Shown: one piece after another, positions 34,673 through 44,397 of the stretch
How positions within the stretch are numbered: the first letter of the stretch is position 1
How the letters are laid out: each line of letters begins with the position of its first letter
Assembly (NCBI GenBank): GCA_017934545.1
Contig: JAGBJI010000001.1
Location: forward strand, 186,001 to 250,000
Source: Bacteroidales bacterium
GTDB lineage: Bacteria > Bacteroidota > Bacteroidia > Bacteroidales > P3
Direction of reading: 5' to 3'
DNA length: 64,000 nucleotides
The notes under the pieces: model-generated
Told to the model about the DNA's origin: nothing
Seen by the model: the letters and a program-made list of their open reading frames with translations, nothing else
Database searches by the model: none
Made by a program: the position numbers and the translations under genes

Positions 34673-37549
34673 ATGAAAAGATTGATGTTTTATGTTTTGA
34701 CAACGTTTACTCTGTTGTCTTACGCACAGAAAAGCAGTTTGGTTAATCCTTTTGTGGGAACTGACGCCCACGGACACACGTATCCCGGCGTTACTGCACC
34801 GTGGGGCATGGTGCAACTATCGCCTGACACGCGTCTTTCGGGTTGGGACGGCTGTTCGGGGTATCATTATTCGGACAGTGTGATATACGGCTTTTCGCAT
34901 ACGCACCTTTCGGGTACGGGATGCGAGGATTTGTGCGATATATTGTTCACTCCTACGGTGCATTCACGCACTTGGAAGGATTATACTCTAAAGTTTGAGC
35001 ATAAAAACGAGTTGGCGTGTGCAGGATTTTACTCCGTAATAGGATTCAACAAGGATTTTATCAAGACGGAATTGGCGTCTACCGAACGTATAGGACACCA
35101 TAACTATACTTATCCCGTAGGTGACACCATGGCAATGGTCATAAATCTGAAGCACCGTGACAAAACGTTGGATTATAACGTTGAAATAAGGGATGACAAT
35201 ACGGTTTTGGGTTACAGAAAAAGCAAATCCTGGAACGAACAACAGTCGGTTTATTTTGCCGTAAGATTCAGCACGAGCATACATCAGAGCTATTTAAACA
35301 CGGAAACGGGCGAATTGTATTTGTATTTCGGACAATCCACCGGCACAAAACATCAGGTTTATGCCCAAACGGCGTTGTCTTCGGTTGACAAAGAGGGGGC
35401 TTTGAAGAATTTGCAGCGGGGATTGCTGAAAAATTTCAAAGATGCAAAGAAGCAAAGCATTGCTTTGTGGGAAAAAGCATTGGGAGCAATTGACATAGAG
35501 GGCGGAACCAAAGAGCAGAGGCGTACGTTCTATACGGCATTGTACCATTGTATGACTTCTCCCAATCTGTATTCCGACGTTGATTACCGTTACCGCAGCA
35601 TGATAAACAACAATTTACAGAAAGGAAATTCGGTTGACGGCATAAAACCCGCCGACCCTATAGCGACAGCCGACGGTTACAACCGTTATACGGTCTTTTC
35701 GCTTTGGGATACATACCGTACTTTGAATCCTTTGATGACGATAATCCGTCCCGATAAGTGCCTTGAATTTGAAAAAACGTTCTTGGACTATTACAGACAG
35801 ACCGATGAATTGCCTGTTTGGGAGTTGTATTCGTGGGAAACCTACTGTATGATAGGACAGCACGGCATCAGCACGTTGGCAGAGTGGATTTTGAAAGGAA
35901 TAATTGTTGATAACGAAACGGCACTCAAGGCAATGATATCGGCAGCAAACAAAGAACGTGCAGGGTTGGGCGAATTCAACCGCAACGGTTATATTTCTTC
36001 GGAAAAAGAACACGAAAGCGTGAGCAAAACAGTGGAATATGCTTACAATATGTACTGCATTGCACAGGTTGCAAAGGCTATGGGCAAGGACGAAACGTAC
36101 AATGAATACATCAAACGGGCTCAATATTACAAAAATCTGTTCAATAATGAGAATAAATTTATACAGCCCAAGGAGAACGGCAGGTTTTTACCGGATTTTG
36201 ACCCCAAACAAGTGGACGTAAACTACACCGAAGGCAACGGATGGCACTATACGTTCTACGCACCGCAGGATATAAACACGTTGATTGCGTTGATGGGCGG
36301 AAAAAAAGCCTTTGAAGAAAAATTGGACGAATGTTTTAATTCGCAGGAACAGACAACGGGACGCATTCAGGCGGACATTACGGGTTTGATAGGGCAGTAT
36401 GCCCACGGTAATGAGCCGTCGCAGCACACGGCATACCTATATAATTATATCAACAAGCCGTTTAAAACCCAGAAAACAGTCCGTAAAATACTGACGGAAC
36501 TTTATTCCGATAAGCCTGACGGCATTTGCGGCAACGACGATTGCGGACAGATGTCGGCATGGTACGTAATGTCGGCTATGGGAATATATCCTGTCAACCC
36601 CGTAAGCGGAGAATATGTGATAGGTTCGCCGTTGTTTGACAAAGTAACGGTGCATATGCCAAACGGAAAAGACTTTGTAATCAAAAGCAAGCAGGGAAAA
36701 AACACTCCGTACGTAAAATCAATGAAATTGAACGGTAAAAAATATGAAAAACTCTTCATTTCGCATAAAGATATAGTCAACGGAGGAATGTTGGAAATGC
36801 AGATGACCGACGAAGGACACTTGTTTAAATCCGAAGCGGAGTCGTATAAAGCCCCTGTAAGCATGATTTCGGACAATTTAATAACGCCTGTTGCTTATTT
36901 AAAATATGACGGAACGGGAACATTCACCGATAAACTTAACGTTCAAACGGTATATCCTAACGCAGATTTCACTTCTTTTAGAACCGAAAACAGAATATTG
37001 ACCCAAACGGACAGCATAACGGTGATAAACAGATGCAATGCAGTTGCATCCAAACCCGTTACTGCACGTTTTTATAAGATTCCCAAGGGCAGAAGCGTTG
37101 ACTTGCTTACACAATACAACCCTCAATATACGGCAGGAGGCAAAGAAGCGTTGATAGATTTAAAAACAGGAACGGACAATTGGCGTTTGGGTTGTTGGCA
37201 AGGCTATTGGGGTGAAGACGTTGAGGCGGTTGTTGACTTGGGAAAGGTGCAAAACATTTCTTATGTGGGAGGACATTTTATCCAAGATATGAAAAGTTGG
37301 ATTTTTATGCCGCAGCAGGTTCGTTATTATATAAGCCAAGACGGAGAAAACTACTCTTTGTTGGGTGCGGTTGACAATGACACGGACCCGAAATACGACG
37401 GATGCGTGACCAAAACCTTTGATATAAATTGCAACGCACAAGCGAGATATGTAAAGATGAAAGCGGTGAACATCAAAACCGTACCTTCATGGCATATATC
37501 GGCAGGAGAGAAGGCGTGGCTGTTTATTGACGAAATTTTTATCAGATAA
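34673..37549 (+). CDS. glycoside hydrolase family 92 protein
   Basis: A 958-aa exported enzyme. The signal MKRLMFYVLTTFTLLSYAQ is followed by VNPFVGTDAHGHTYPG, the standard GH92 entry, then GCSGYHYSDSVIYGFSHTHLSGTGC. The catalytic domain ends with GNEPSQHTAYLYNY and GICGNDDCGQMSAWYVMSAMG. This family removes mannose from alpha-linked mannosides with calcium. After it (about 750-958) lies an extra C-terminal region ending in a discoidin-like segment (SWIFMPQQVRYYISQDG), which suggests glycan binding. It ends the three-gene operon, with a terminator at 37555-37585. Confidence 0.93.
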   Translation: MKRLMFYVLTTFTLLSYAQKSSLVNPFVGTDAHGHTYPGVTAPWGMVQLSPDTRLSGWDGCSGYHYSDSVIYGFSHTHLSGTGCEDLCDILFTPTVHSRTWKDYTLKFEHKNELACAGFYSVIGFNKDFIKTELASTERIGHHNYTYPVGDTMAMVINLKHRDKTLDYNVEIRDDNTVLGYRKSKSWNEQQSVYFAVRFSTSIHQSYLNTETGELYLYFGQSTGTKHQVYAQTALSSVDKEGALKNLQRGLLKNFKDAKKQSIALWEKALGAIDIEGGTKEQRRTFYTALYHCMTSPNLYSDVDYRYRSMINNNLQKGNSVDGIKPADPIATADGYNRYTVFSLWDTYRTLNPLMTIIRPDKCLEFEKTFLDYYRQTDELPVWELYSWETYCMIGQHGISTLAEWILKGIIVDNETALKAMISAANKERAGLGEFNRNGYISSEKEHESVSKTVEYAYNMYCIAQVAKAMGKDETYNEYIKRAQYYKNLFNNENKFIQPKENGRFLPDFDPKQVDVNYTEGNGWHYTFYAPQDINTLIALMGGKKAFEEKLDECFNSQEQTTGRIQADITGLIGQYAHGNEPSQHTAYLYNYINKPFKTQKTVRKILTELYSDKPDGICGNDDCGQMSAWYVMSAMGIYPVNPVSGEYVIGSPLFDKVTVHMPNGKDFVIKSKQGKNTPYVKSMKLNGKKYEKLFISHKDIVNGGMLEMQMTDEGHLFKSEAESYKAPVSMISDNLITPVAYLKYDGTGTFTDKLNVQTVYPNADFTSFRTENRILTQTDSITVINRCNAVASKPVTARFYKIPKGRSVDLLTQYNPQYTAGGKEALIDLKTGTDNWRLGCWQGYWGEDVEAVVDLGKVQNISYVGGHFIQDMKSWIFMPQQVRYYISQDGENYSLLGAVDNDTDPKYDGCVTKTFDINCNAQARYVKMKAVNIKTVPSWHISAGEKAWLFIDEIFIR

Positions 37550-37554
37550 CAACG

Positions 37555-37585
37555 AAGCGGGAACATCTAAAAAATGTTCCCGCTT
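37555..37585 (+). terminator. terminator after the GH92 gene
   Basis: AAGCGGGAACAT (37555-37566) pairs with ATGTTCCCGCTT, loop CTAAAAA, then TT. It probably also closes the convergent HsdR_N gene. Confidence 0.75.
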
Positions 37586-37624
37586 TTGCAAATCAAAATA
37601 TTCCTTATACAATATATTATTATA

Positions 37625-38014
37625 CTACTGCAAAACGGGCATGCTTTTTTGTTGAACGTAGCCTTTGGAAGTACGTCTGAACAAAACGGTTTGTTGTCCG
37701 TTGGTCAGCAGTATGTATTTGGCGTTGAGCGTAAGGTTGTACGACATGGCTTGTTGCAGTGTTTTTTCATTCAGATGTACGTTTGGGGCTTTGCATTCCA
37801 CAAGCATGAAAGGCAAAAAGTCCTTGTTGTATATGACAATGTCGTAACGTTTTGCAAGTTTGCCTACATTTATTTTGGCTTCCAGCGAAAACCGTGTGAC
37901 AGGATAGTGAAATTGCTGGGTTAAAACCGTAACCGTATGTTGCCTTACCTCTTCTTCGGGAGTTAAGGCAACATATTTACGTCTTATTTTGCAATATACG
38001 GTGTTATTCGTCAT
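37625..38014 (-). CDS. stand-alone HsdR N-terminal-type nuclease domain
   Basis: A 129-aa protein matching the PD-(D/E)xK nuclease domain found at the N-terminus of type I restriction HsdR subunits, as a stand-alone protein common in Bacteroidetes. The catalytic set is intact: D58 (RYDIVIY), E73 and K75 (VECKAP), and Q88/Y92 (QxxxY). The start MTNNTVYCKIRRKYVALTPEE is compact; relatives often have a longer lead-in, so the N-terminus may be short. It overlaps the end of the TonB-receptor gene by 11 bp. No other restriction genes are near. Confidence 0.75.
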   Translation of the reverse strand: MTNNTVYCKIRRKYVALTPEEEVRQHTVTVLTQQFHYPVTRFSLEAKINVGKLAKRYDIVIYNKDFLPFMLVECKAPNVHLNEKTLQQAMSYNLTLNAKYILLTNGQQTVLFRRTSKGYVQQKSMPVLQ

Positions 38015-40547
38015 AGTTTTCGCCCGAACCTGAGTAGGAATCGTCGTTTTGTCCTGCGGATTTCATCTTGTTACGCCGCATGTTTGCCGTTTTACCGAAG
38101 TTGTACGAGAAACTCAATCTTATGCTGCGTGAATAAGGGTGGCGTCTTGTGAACGATACGTATTGGTCTGTATAAGCATATCCGAATCCTCCGCGGGTGT
38201 CAAGCACATCCCTGAAGTTCAAAGATATGTTTCCCTGTTTGTTAAGTATTGATTTTTTAACCGCAAAGTCAATATCATAACGGGCATTGTCACGTCCTTG
38301 AATGGTTTTACGCGGTGCGTTGTAACGTCCCGACACCTGAACGGTGAAATTCTTCGGAAGAGTGAGCGTAGTGTTCAGTTTGGCGTTGTAGTTAAACGAT
38401 TTGACTGCATCGTATCCCAATCCCTGTCCGTCTTGGTAAGAACCGAAGAAGTTCATGCTTAAGTTGGCTTTCCACCAATTGGTTATATCGCGGTCAACTA
38501 TTACTTCTAATCCGTAATTTGAACTGTGTGCCAAGTTGACAAACGTTTGTGCCGTTATACTGTTTGCATCGTCATTGCTTGCAGCAGCCCATGCCCAGTC
38601 AAATCCGTACAAATGGGCGTTGGCTTCGTTCCAAAGAAATTGAAAACGGGTCATTCCGTTTGATACATAGCGGTAATAGGCCGACGTAAAGATGGTGGTA
38701 TTTTTGAACATAAGCGACCATCCTGCCTCAAAAGCGTTGGTGTACTCGGGGTCAATGTCGGGATTTCCGAACCTTAAGTATTCCTTGTTAGTTCGGTCTA
38801 TGTTAGGCATCATCGTCCACGGGTCAGGACGGCGTATACGGCGGGAATACGAAATTTGGAACGAATTCATTTGGTTGAGTTGGTAGGATATATGGACGGT
38901 AGGGTAGAGAGGATTGTAGTCTTTGTCAAATTTGATTTCGTTACCCGTGAAATCGGTCTTTTTGAAATCATTGTTCACTATTTCCTGACGCAGACCCAAT
39001 TGGGCGGAAAGTTTTTTGCCTATTTGGAAACCGTAGGTTGCGTAAAAGGCATGTATGAATTCTTCCCTTTCAAAATCGTAACTTTCTTTTGTGTTCAGCA
39101 CTCCGTTGTATGCCGTAGTGCTTGTTGAGGTTCCCTCGCTGTAATTTAAATTGTATCCTACTTCCAATTTTGAGTTTTCGTTCACAGGATACACGAAGTG
39201 AACGTCCGCAACGGCACGGTGGTTATTGCTTTCTGACGTATCACCACGGTAATAATCGGCAAAACTGTCGTCCGTATAGTTTATTTCGTCTTTTATCTTG
39301 CGGTTGAATTTACCCCAGTTCCAAGTAAACCCTGCATAAAACAATTCATCTTTTTTATCTTTGAATTCTTTTTGGTAAGTTACACCCAAATTGTTGAACT
39401 GTCCGTTGTTTTTACCCGAACTTTTGTCGGTGTTGTTTCTTTCGTCAACGTCTTTAAGCAGGTTTTGGTTTACTGTAGTGGAATAATCGTCGGGCGTGTT
39501 GTGAATGTGCGAGTTGAAGTTAAGGCTTAATGTGTTGTACTTGTTTATGTACCACTCACCGCCCAAGCGGAAACCGCCTCCCAATCCGGCTTCGCCGCCG
39601 TCACGTTTGCTTCGGATTAAATCAGTTACGTCGTTGCCGCCGTTGTTGAAGAACCTTAAGTTGTCGGTTACCATTCCCCGTTTGTCATAACGCATGTCAG
39701 CCGAAGCGGAAAGCGAAAACCGTTTGTCAGACCAATTCAATGTAGCGGCGATACTCTCTTTTGGCATCCATTTTTTCAGTGCCGTTCCGCTTGCAACGTT
39801 GATATTGCCGTTCAACCCCATGTTTCCCTTTTCTTTCAGCGTGATATTGATAATACCCGACATACCTTCTGGGTTGTATTTTGCCGAAGGGTTGGTTATG
39901 ACCTCTATCTTGTCTATTTGCGAAGCGGGTATTTGGGCCAAAACGCTCGGAACGTCGTTGCCGTAAAGCGTAGAAGGCTTGCCGTCTATCAAAAGCGTTA
40001 CGTTGGACGCCCCTCTCAAAGAGATGTTTCCCTCGTCGTCAACTTCAACGCTCGGAACGTCTTCCAAAACATCGCTGGCGTTGCCGCCCGCAGACACAAG
40101 GTTTTGGTCAACGTTGATTACACGTTTGTCCAATTTATATTCCATCATTTGCTTTGCACCGACGATGGTGACCTCTTCAAGATTTTCGCTTGAGGGTTCC
40201 AACTTCACCGTGCCGATGTTAACGTTTGCGGAGTTGACAGTAATTTCTTTGCTTACGTCTTTATATCCTACAAACGACAATTTTAAGATGTAGTTACCCG
40301 AATTTATGTTTTTGATGTTAAAAACACCCGAATCGTCGGTTATTCCTCCGTTGACAACCGAAGACTTTTGACCTGAAGTCATCAAAGCCACCGAAACATA
40401 AGGCAAAGGTTCGTTGCTGCGTGAGTCAATAACCTTTCCCGTTAACGAGTTTCTGCCTTGCGGCTTTTTAGTGTTTTGTGCAACCGCAGGCATCAAAGCA
40501 ATCAACACAAGGGTAAAGCAAATTGCCGTCAATGATTTTAATTTCAT
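38004..40547 (-). CDS. TonB-dependent outer-membrane receptor with carboxypeptidase-like N-domain
   Basis: An 847-aa outer-membrane beta-barrel receptor from the second methionine; an in-frame M lies two codons earlier. The signal MKLKSLTAICFTLVLIALMPAVAQ is clear. A carboxypeptidase-D-like domain follows (about 30-120: LTGKVIDSRSNEPLPYVSV), then a plug with DVLEDVPSVEVDDEGNISLRG and a large barrel. It resembles the outer-membrane-beta-barrel group rather than SusC, and no SusD lies nearby. The substrate is unknown. A 12-bp palindrome lies 55 bp upstream. Confidence 0.9.
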   Translation of the reverse strand: MKLKSLTAICFTLVLIALMPAVAQNTKKPQGRNSLTGKVIDSRSNEPLPYVSVALMTSGQKSSVVNGGITDDSGVFNIKNINSGNYILKLSFVGYKDVSKEITVNSANVNIGTVKLEPSSENLEEVTIVGAKQMMEYKLDKRVINVDQNLVSAGGNASDVLEDVPSVEVDDEGNISLRGASNVTLLIDGKPSTLYGNDVPSVLAQIPASQIDKIEVITNPSAKYNPEGMSGIINITLKEKGNMGLNGNINVASGTALKKWMPKESIAATLNWSDKRFSLSASADMRYDKRGMVTDNLRFFNNGGNDVTDLIRSKRDGGEAGLGGGFRLGGEWYINKYNTLSLNFNSHIHNTPDDYSTTVNQNLLKDVDERNNTDKSSGKNNGQFNNLGVTYQKEFKDKKDELFYAGFTWNWGKFNRKIKDEINYTDDSFADYYRGDTSESNNHRAVADVHFVYPVNENSKLEVGYNLNYSEGTSTSTTAYNGVLNTKESYDFEREEFIHAFYATYGFQIGKKLSAQLGLRQEIVNNDFKKTDFTGNEIKFDKDYNPLYPTVHISYQLNQMNSFQISYSRRIRRPDPWTMMPNIDRTNKEYLRFGNPDIDPEYTNAFEAGWSLMFKNTTIFTSAYYRYVSNGMTRFQFLWNEANAHLYGFDWAWAAASNDDANSITAQTFVNLAHSSNYGLEVIVDRDITNWWKANLSMNFFGSYQDGQGLGYDAVKSFNYNAKLNTTLTLPKNFTVQVSGRYNAPRKTIQGRDNARYDIDFAVKKSILNKQGNISLNFRDVLDTRGGFGYAYTDQYVSFTRRHPYSRSIRLSFSYNFGKTANMRRNKMKSAGQNDDSYSGSGENYDE

Positions 40548-40601
40548 ATACATTAATATATTATAAGGGTTATAAAAATTGTAATAATAAAAACTATAAA
40601 A

Positions 40602-40613
40602 CGTAAATTTACG
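40602..40613. promoter_or_regulatory. 12-bp palindrome upstream of the TonB-receptor gene
   Basis: CGTAAATTTACG is a perfect palindrome 55 bp upstream of the receptor start. It could be an operator, though an AT-rich palindrome of this length can also arise by chance. Confidence 0.25.
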
Positions 40614-40787
40614 GCATTTATTATATAATATATGACAGTAAAATGTGAAAAAAGTTTAAAAACACCGCCGCTGTAATGGGATAAAACATTGAAAACAACT
40701 ATATTTTTCGGACTTAAACGGATATTAATTCTGAAAAAACAAAATCACTGCCATAATTAATAAAAGCGTTTTTAGAAATAAAAATCC

Positions 40788-40897
40788 TGCAAGACGGTTT
40801 TGTAAACTCTGCAAAACCGTCTTGCAAGTGTTGCAAAACCGTTTTGCAGACATTACAAAACCGTTTTGCAGGGAATTGGTTTGCGAAAACATTTTTG
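40788..40897. repeat. 22-bp periodic array, palindromic AAAACCGTTTT core
   Basis: Four clear units start at 40788, 40810, 40832 and 40854, exactly 22 bp apart: GCAAGACGGTTTTGT, GCAAAACCGTCTTGC, GCAAAACCGTTTTGC and ACAAAACCGTTTTGC. Each core is itself near-palindromic. A weaker unit at 40876 is in register (TGGTTTGCGAAAAC). The area lies between the TonB-receptor gene and the tRNA promoter. Confidence 0.8.
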
Positions 40898-41114
40898 CGA
40901 ACTGTGGTTTAAGTTCTGTGTTTTCTGAAGAAATTGCGGAAATTTTGCAAAATCGGGGCAAAAAATTGAATTTTTTGAAAATTTAGACCCCGAAACAGTG
41001 TTTTACAACCTATATTTTGATAAAATACGGTGCGTGACGGCAAACTCCGAAAGAATTTTTTCTCCTTAAAAAACAACGCTTTATAAAAAAAGAATAAAAA
41101 AAAACGTGATTTTT

Positions 41115-41146
41115 TTTGGTGGGTATTCAAAAATGGTGTACTTTTG
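41115..41146 (+). promoter_or_regulatory. promoter of the tRNA-tuf-secE block
   Basis: TTTG (41115-41118), a 20-bp spacer, TACTTTTG (41139-41146), then C, 28 bp before the first tRNA. Confidence 0.7.
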
Positions 41147-41174
41147 CAAACGCCTTTTGAGAGGAATGTGAAAT

Positions 41175-41247
41175 GCCGATATAACTCAGTTGGTAGAGTA
41201 GCTGATTTGTAATCAGCCTGTCGGGGGTTCAAGTCCCTCTATCGGCT
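41175..41247 (+). tRNA. tRNA-Thr(TGT)
   Basis: A 73-nt cloverleaf. Acceptor GCCGATA with TATCGGC, anticodon loop TTTGTAA between GCTGA and TCAGC, T-arm with GGTTCAAGTCC. Discriminator T, CCA not encoded. First gene of the block. Confidence 0.95.
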
Positions 41248-41267
41248 CAAAGTAAAGTTCTTTTGAC

Positions 41268-41349
41268 GGGGAAGTCGCATAGTGGCAATTGCAACAGACT
41301 GTAAATCTGTCCTCTTCGGAGTTCGGTGGTTCGAGTCCACCCTTCCCCA
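41268..41349 (+). tRNA. tRNA-Tyr(GTA)
   Basis: An 82-nt tRNA with a long variable arm (CCTCTTCGGAG). Acceptor GGGGAAG with CTTCCCC, anticodon loop CTGTAAA between CAGA and TCTG, T-arm GGTTCGAGTCC. CCA not encoded. Confidence 0.95.
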
Positions 41350-41367
41350 CTGAAAGTAAATTATAAT

Positions 41368-41440
41368 GCGGGAATAGCTCATTTGGTAGAGCGATAGCCT
41401 TCCAAGCTATAGGTGGCGGGTTCGAGCCCCGTTTCCCGCT
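41368..41440 (+). tRNA. tRNA-Gly(TCC)
   Basis: A 73-nt cloverleaf. Acceptor GCGGGAA with TTCCCGC, anticodon loop CTTCCAA between ATAGC and GCTAT, T-arm GGTTCGAGCC. CCA not encoded. Confidence 0.95.
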
Positions 41441-41523
41441 CAAAACAGGGCTGATGGATGCCTTTTTTATGAGAGGAGGAGTTGTGTTCGGCTCGTCCGT
41501 ATCGTTGTAAATGTGAAGTCCAT

Positions 41524-41595
<72 letters not shown>

Positions 41596-41658
41596 CTTAA
41601 CAGTTTGAAATAAAATAAAACGGAAATTAATTAATAAACATTTAAATAAACATAAGTT

Positions 41659-42846
41659 ATGGCAAAAGAGAAATTTGAGCGTACCAAACCACATGTTAAT
41701 ATCGGTACAATCGGTCACGTTGACCACGGTAAGACAACTTTGACTGCAGCAATCACTAAAGTTTTGGCTGAAAAAGGTTTGTCAGAAGTTAAATCATTCG
41801 ATTCAATTGACTCTGCTCCTGAAGAAAAGGAAAGAGGTATCACTATTAATACCGCTCACGTAGAGTATCAGACTGAAAACCGTCACTATGCGCATGTTGA
41901 CTGTCCTGGTCACGCAGACTATGTAAAGAACATGGTTACGGGTGCAGCTCAAATGGACGGAGCAATCCTTGTTGTTGCTGCAACTGACGGTCCTATGCCT
42001 CAGACACGTGAACATATACTTCTTGCACGTCAGGTAGGTGTTCCTCGTATGGTTGTTTTCATGAACAAAGTTGACCTTGTTGACGACCCTGAGTTGTTGG
42101 ATTTGGTTGAAATGGATATAAGAGATTTGTTGAGCTTCTATGAATTTGACGGTGACAATACTCCTATCATCCGTGGTTCTGCTCTTGGAGCATTGAACGG
42201 CGAACCTCAATGGGAAGAAAAAGTTGTTGAACTTATGGATGCAGTTGATAACTGGATTCCTCTTCCTCAAAGAGATGTTGACAAAGATTTCTTGATGCCT
42301 GTTGAAGACGTATTCTCTATCACCGGACGTGGTACGGTTGCAACCGGAAGAATTGAAACCGGTATAATCAAAGTAGGTGACCCTGTTGACATCATCGGTA
42401 TGGGTGCTGAAAAACTTAAATCAACGGTTACGGGAGTTGAGATGTTCAGAAAACTTCTTGACGAAGGAGAAGCTGGAGATAACGTAGGTTTGTTGTTGAG
42501 AGGTATAGACAAAGACGAGATACGCAGAGGTATGGTTATCGCTAAACCTGGAACAATCACTCCTCATAAGAAATTCCAAGCTGAGGTTTATATCCTTAAG
42601 AAAGAAGAAGGCGGCCGTCACACTCCGTTCCAAAACAGATACCGTCCGCAGTTCTACTTCAGAACCACTGACGTTACGGGTGAAATATCATTGCCTGAAG
42701 GACGTGAGTTAGTTATGCCTGGTGACAACTTGACAATCACGGTTGAATTGTTGTCTGAAATTGCATTGAACCTTAACCTTCGTTTCGCTATCCGTGAGGG
42801 TGGAAGAACTGTAGGTGCAGGTCAGGTAACTAAGATATTGGATTAA
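41659..42846 (+). CDS. tuf: translation elongation factor Tu
   Basis: A 395-aa GTPase that delivers aminoacyl-tRNA to the ribosome. The motifs are GHVDHGKT (G1), [14 protein letters not shown] (G2), [12 protein letters not shown] (G3) and NKVD (G4). The later [23 protein letters not shown] is standard. Length is normal. It sits between a tRNA cluster and tRNA-Trp-secE, the common arrangement. Confidence 0.98.
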   Translation: MAKEKFERTKPHVNIGTIGHVDHGKTTLTAAITKVLAEKGLSEVKSFDSIDSAPEEKERGITINTAHVEYQTENRHYAHVDCPGHADYVKNMVTGAAQMDGAILVVAATDGPMPQTREHILLARQVGVPRMVVFMNKVDLVDDPELLDLVEMDIRDLLSFYEFDGDNTPIIRGSALGALNGEPQWEEKVVELMDAVDNWIPLPQRDVDKDFLMPVEDVFSITGRGTVATGRIETGIIKVGDPVDIIGMGAEKLKSTVTGVEMFRKLLDEGEAGDNVGLLLRGIDKDEIRRGMVIAKPGTITPHKKFQAEVYILKKEEGGRHTPFQNRYRPQFYFRTTDVTGEISLPEGRELVMPGDNLTITVELLSEIALNLNLRFAIREGGRTVGAGQVTKILD

Positions 42847-42895
42847 TGAATTATTTAGTACGGGCGGCTTATTAAAAGTAAGTTGCCCTTAATTT

Positions 42896-42966
42896 AGGGG
42901 TATGGTCTAATGGTAGAATAGCGGTCTCCAAAACCGTTGATGGGAGTTCGATTCTCTCTGCCCCTG
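42896..42966 (+). tRNA. tRNA-Trp(CCA)
   Basis: A 71-nt cloverleaf. Acceptor AGGGGTA with TGCCCCT, anticodon loop CTCCAAA between GCGGT and ACCGT, discriminator G. It lies between tuf and secE. Confidence 0.95.
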
Positions 42967-42992
42967 CTTTTAAAAGTAAAAACTGTACAGAT

Positions 42993-43211
42993 ATGGCGAG
43001 TAAAGTGGTGAATTATGTTAAAAGTTGCTATGATGAGATGCAAAAAGTGTCATGGCCGACAATGGATGAGTTGCTTAACAGTACCATCGTTGTCTTTGTT
43101 GCATCATTAATCATAGCCTTGATTGTTTTTATTATGGACATTGCTTTCGGAGTTCATCCGACTATGTTCTGGAAAGGATTGTTAGGATATTTGTATCAGT
43201 TGATGTCATAA
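42993..43211 (+). CDS. secE: preprotein translocase subunit SecE
   Basis: A 72-aa single-helix subunit of the SecYEG channel. The amphipathic start YVKSCYDEMQKVSWPTMDEL is diagnostic, followed by one membrane helix (about 30-53). It is the short single-helix type. It lies 27 bp after tRNA-Trp and upstream of nusG. Confidence 0.95.
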   Translation: MASKVVNYVKSCYDEMQKVSWPTMDELLNSTIVVFVASLIIALIVFIMDIAFGVHPTMFWKGLLGYLYQLMS

Positions 43212-43227
43212 CTTAAAAAGTTTATTA

Positions 43228-43282
43228 ATTTTTTATATCTTGCTTCCCAACTTATCCTCACGGATATTGAGATATAAAAAAT
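43228..43282. repeat. 13-bp perfect stem-loop between secE and nusG
   Basis: ATTTTTTATATCT (43228-43240) is exactly complementary to 43270-43282, with a 29-nt loop holding a short ATCC/GGAT stem. AT-rich; it may act as an attenuator or processing site in the secE-nusG transcript. Confidence 0.4.
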
Positions 43283-43340
43283 CTTAATAATGTTTTATTG
43301 TTTTTTGAAGATATAATTAATCAATACTGTTGTAACTACT

Positions 43341-43886
43341 ATGTCTGGGCAACCGAAGAAATGGTATGTTGTTAAAGCAATTGCCGGAAAAGAAAGAAAA
43401 GCAAAAGAATACATAGATAACGAAATCAATAGGTTGAACCTTACTGATTTAGTCAGCAATGTACTCATTCCTATTGAGAAGATTTATTCTGTAAGAAACG
43501 GAAAAAGAGTAAGCAAAGAACGTACTTTGTTTCCGGGTTATCTGTTTGTTGAAGCGTCTTTAGAAGGTGAAGTTGCTCATATAATTAAAAATATTCCTAA
43601 TGTGCTTGACTTTATCACCGAAAAGGGCGGACAGCCTATTCCGATGCAGGAAAGCGAAGTTAAAAGAATATTGAAAACAGTTGACAACAGCATTGACTCC
43701 AACGAAGAGATGGAAGAACACTTCATTGTAGGAGAGAATGTAAGAATAATTGACGGACCTTTTAAGAATTTTGACGGAGTTATTGAAGATGTCAATGAAG
43801 AAAAACAAAAACTTAAGGTTATCGTTAAAATATTCGGAAGAAAAACTCCTGTTGAATTGTCCAACTATCAAGTTGAGAAGAAGTAA
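43341..43886 (+). CDS. nusG: transcription termination/antitermination factor NusG
   Basis: A 181-aa factor that binds RNA polymerase and links transcription with Rho or ribosomes. The NGN domain (WYVVKAIAGKERKAKEYI, LFPGYLFVEA) is followed by a KOW domain (GENVRIIDGPFKNFDGVIEDV). Length is normal for the phylum. First gene of the nusG-rplK-rplA-rplJ-rplL series after the secE gap. Confidence 0.97.
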   Translation: MSGQPKKWYVVKAIAGKERKAKEYIDNEINRLNLTDLVSNVLIPIEKIYSVRNGKRVSKERTLFPGYLFVEASLEGEVAHIIKNIPNVLDFITEKGGQPIPMQESEVKRILKTVDNSIDSNEEMEEHFIVGENVRIIDGPFKNFDGVIEDVNEEKQKLKVIVKIFGRKTPVELSNYQVEKK

Positions 43887-43948
43887 TTGCATTTTCAAAA
43901 ATATATAAAACGAAAATAATTTATTAATATTTAATCGCAATAATTAAA

Positions 43949-44371
43949 ATGGCAAAAGAAGTTGCAGGATTAATCAAATTGCAAATCAAAGGAGGTGCAG
44001 CAAATCCAGCTCCGCCTGTAGGACCTGCGTTAGGTGCAAAGGGTGTGAACATAATGGAATTTTGCAAGCAGTTTAATGCCAGAACACAAAAACAGGCAGG
44101 ACAGATATTGCCTGTTATAATCAATGTGTATACTGACAAGAGCTTTGATTTCGTTGTTAAAACTCCACCTGTTGTTGTGCAGATACTTGAAGCAACAAAA
44201 GCAAAAGGAGGTTCCGGTGAACCTAACCGTAAGAAAGTCGCTTCTTTGACGCAAGACCAAGTCCGTGCTATTGCTGAAGCAAAGATGGTGGACTTGAATT
44301 GCTTTACAGTGGAAAGCGCTATGCGTATGGTAGCCGGTACTGCACGCAGTATGGGAATAACGGTAAAATAA
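43949..44371 (+). CDS. rplK: 50S ribosomal protein L11
   Basis: A 140-aa protein at the base of the L7/L12 stalk, binding the GTPase centre of 23S r[24 protein letters not shown] is the standard N-terminus, and the C-terminal RNA-binding domain ends in [16 protein letters not shown]. It lies 26 bp before rplA. Confidence 0.97.
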   Translation: MAKEVAGLIKLQIKGGAANPAPPVGPALGAKGVNIMEFCKQFNARTQKQAGQILPVIINVYTDKSFDFVVKTPPVVVQILEATKAKGGSGEPNRKKVASLTQDQVRAIAEAKMVDLNCFTVESAMRMVAGTARSMGITVK

Positions 44372-44397
44372 TTTAAATAGAAGATTGCAAAAGAAAA

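Noticed and set aside
34673-40547. A SusC/SusD-type polysaccharide-utilisation locus around the GH92 gene
   Set aside because: The TonB receptor is not SusC-like in domain order, no SusD gene is present, and it lies on the opposite strand.
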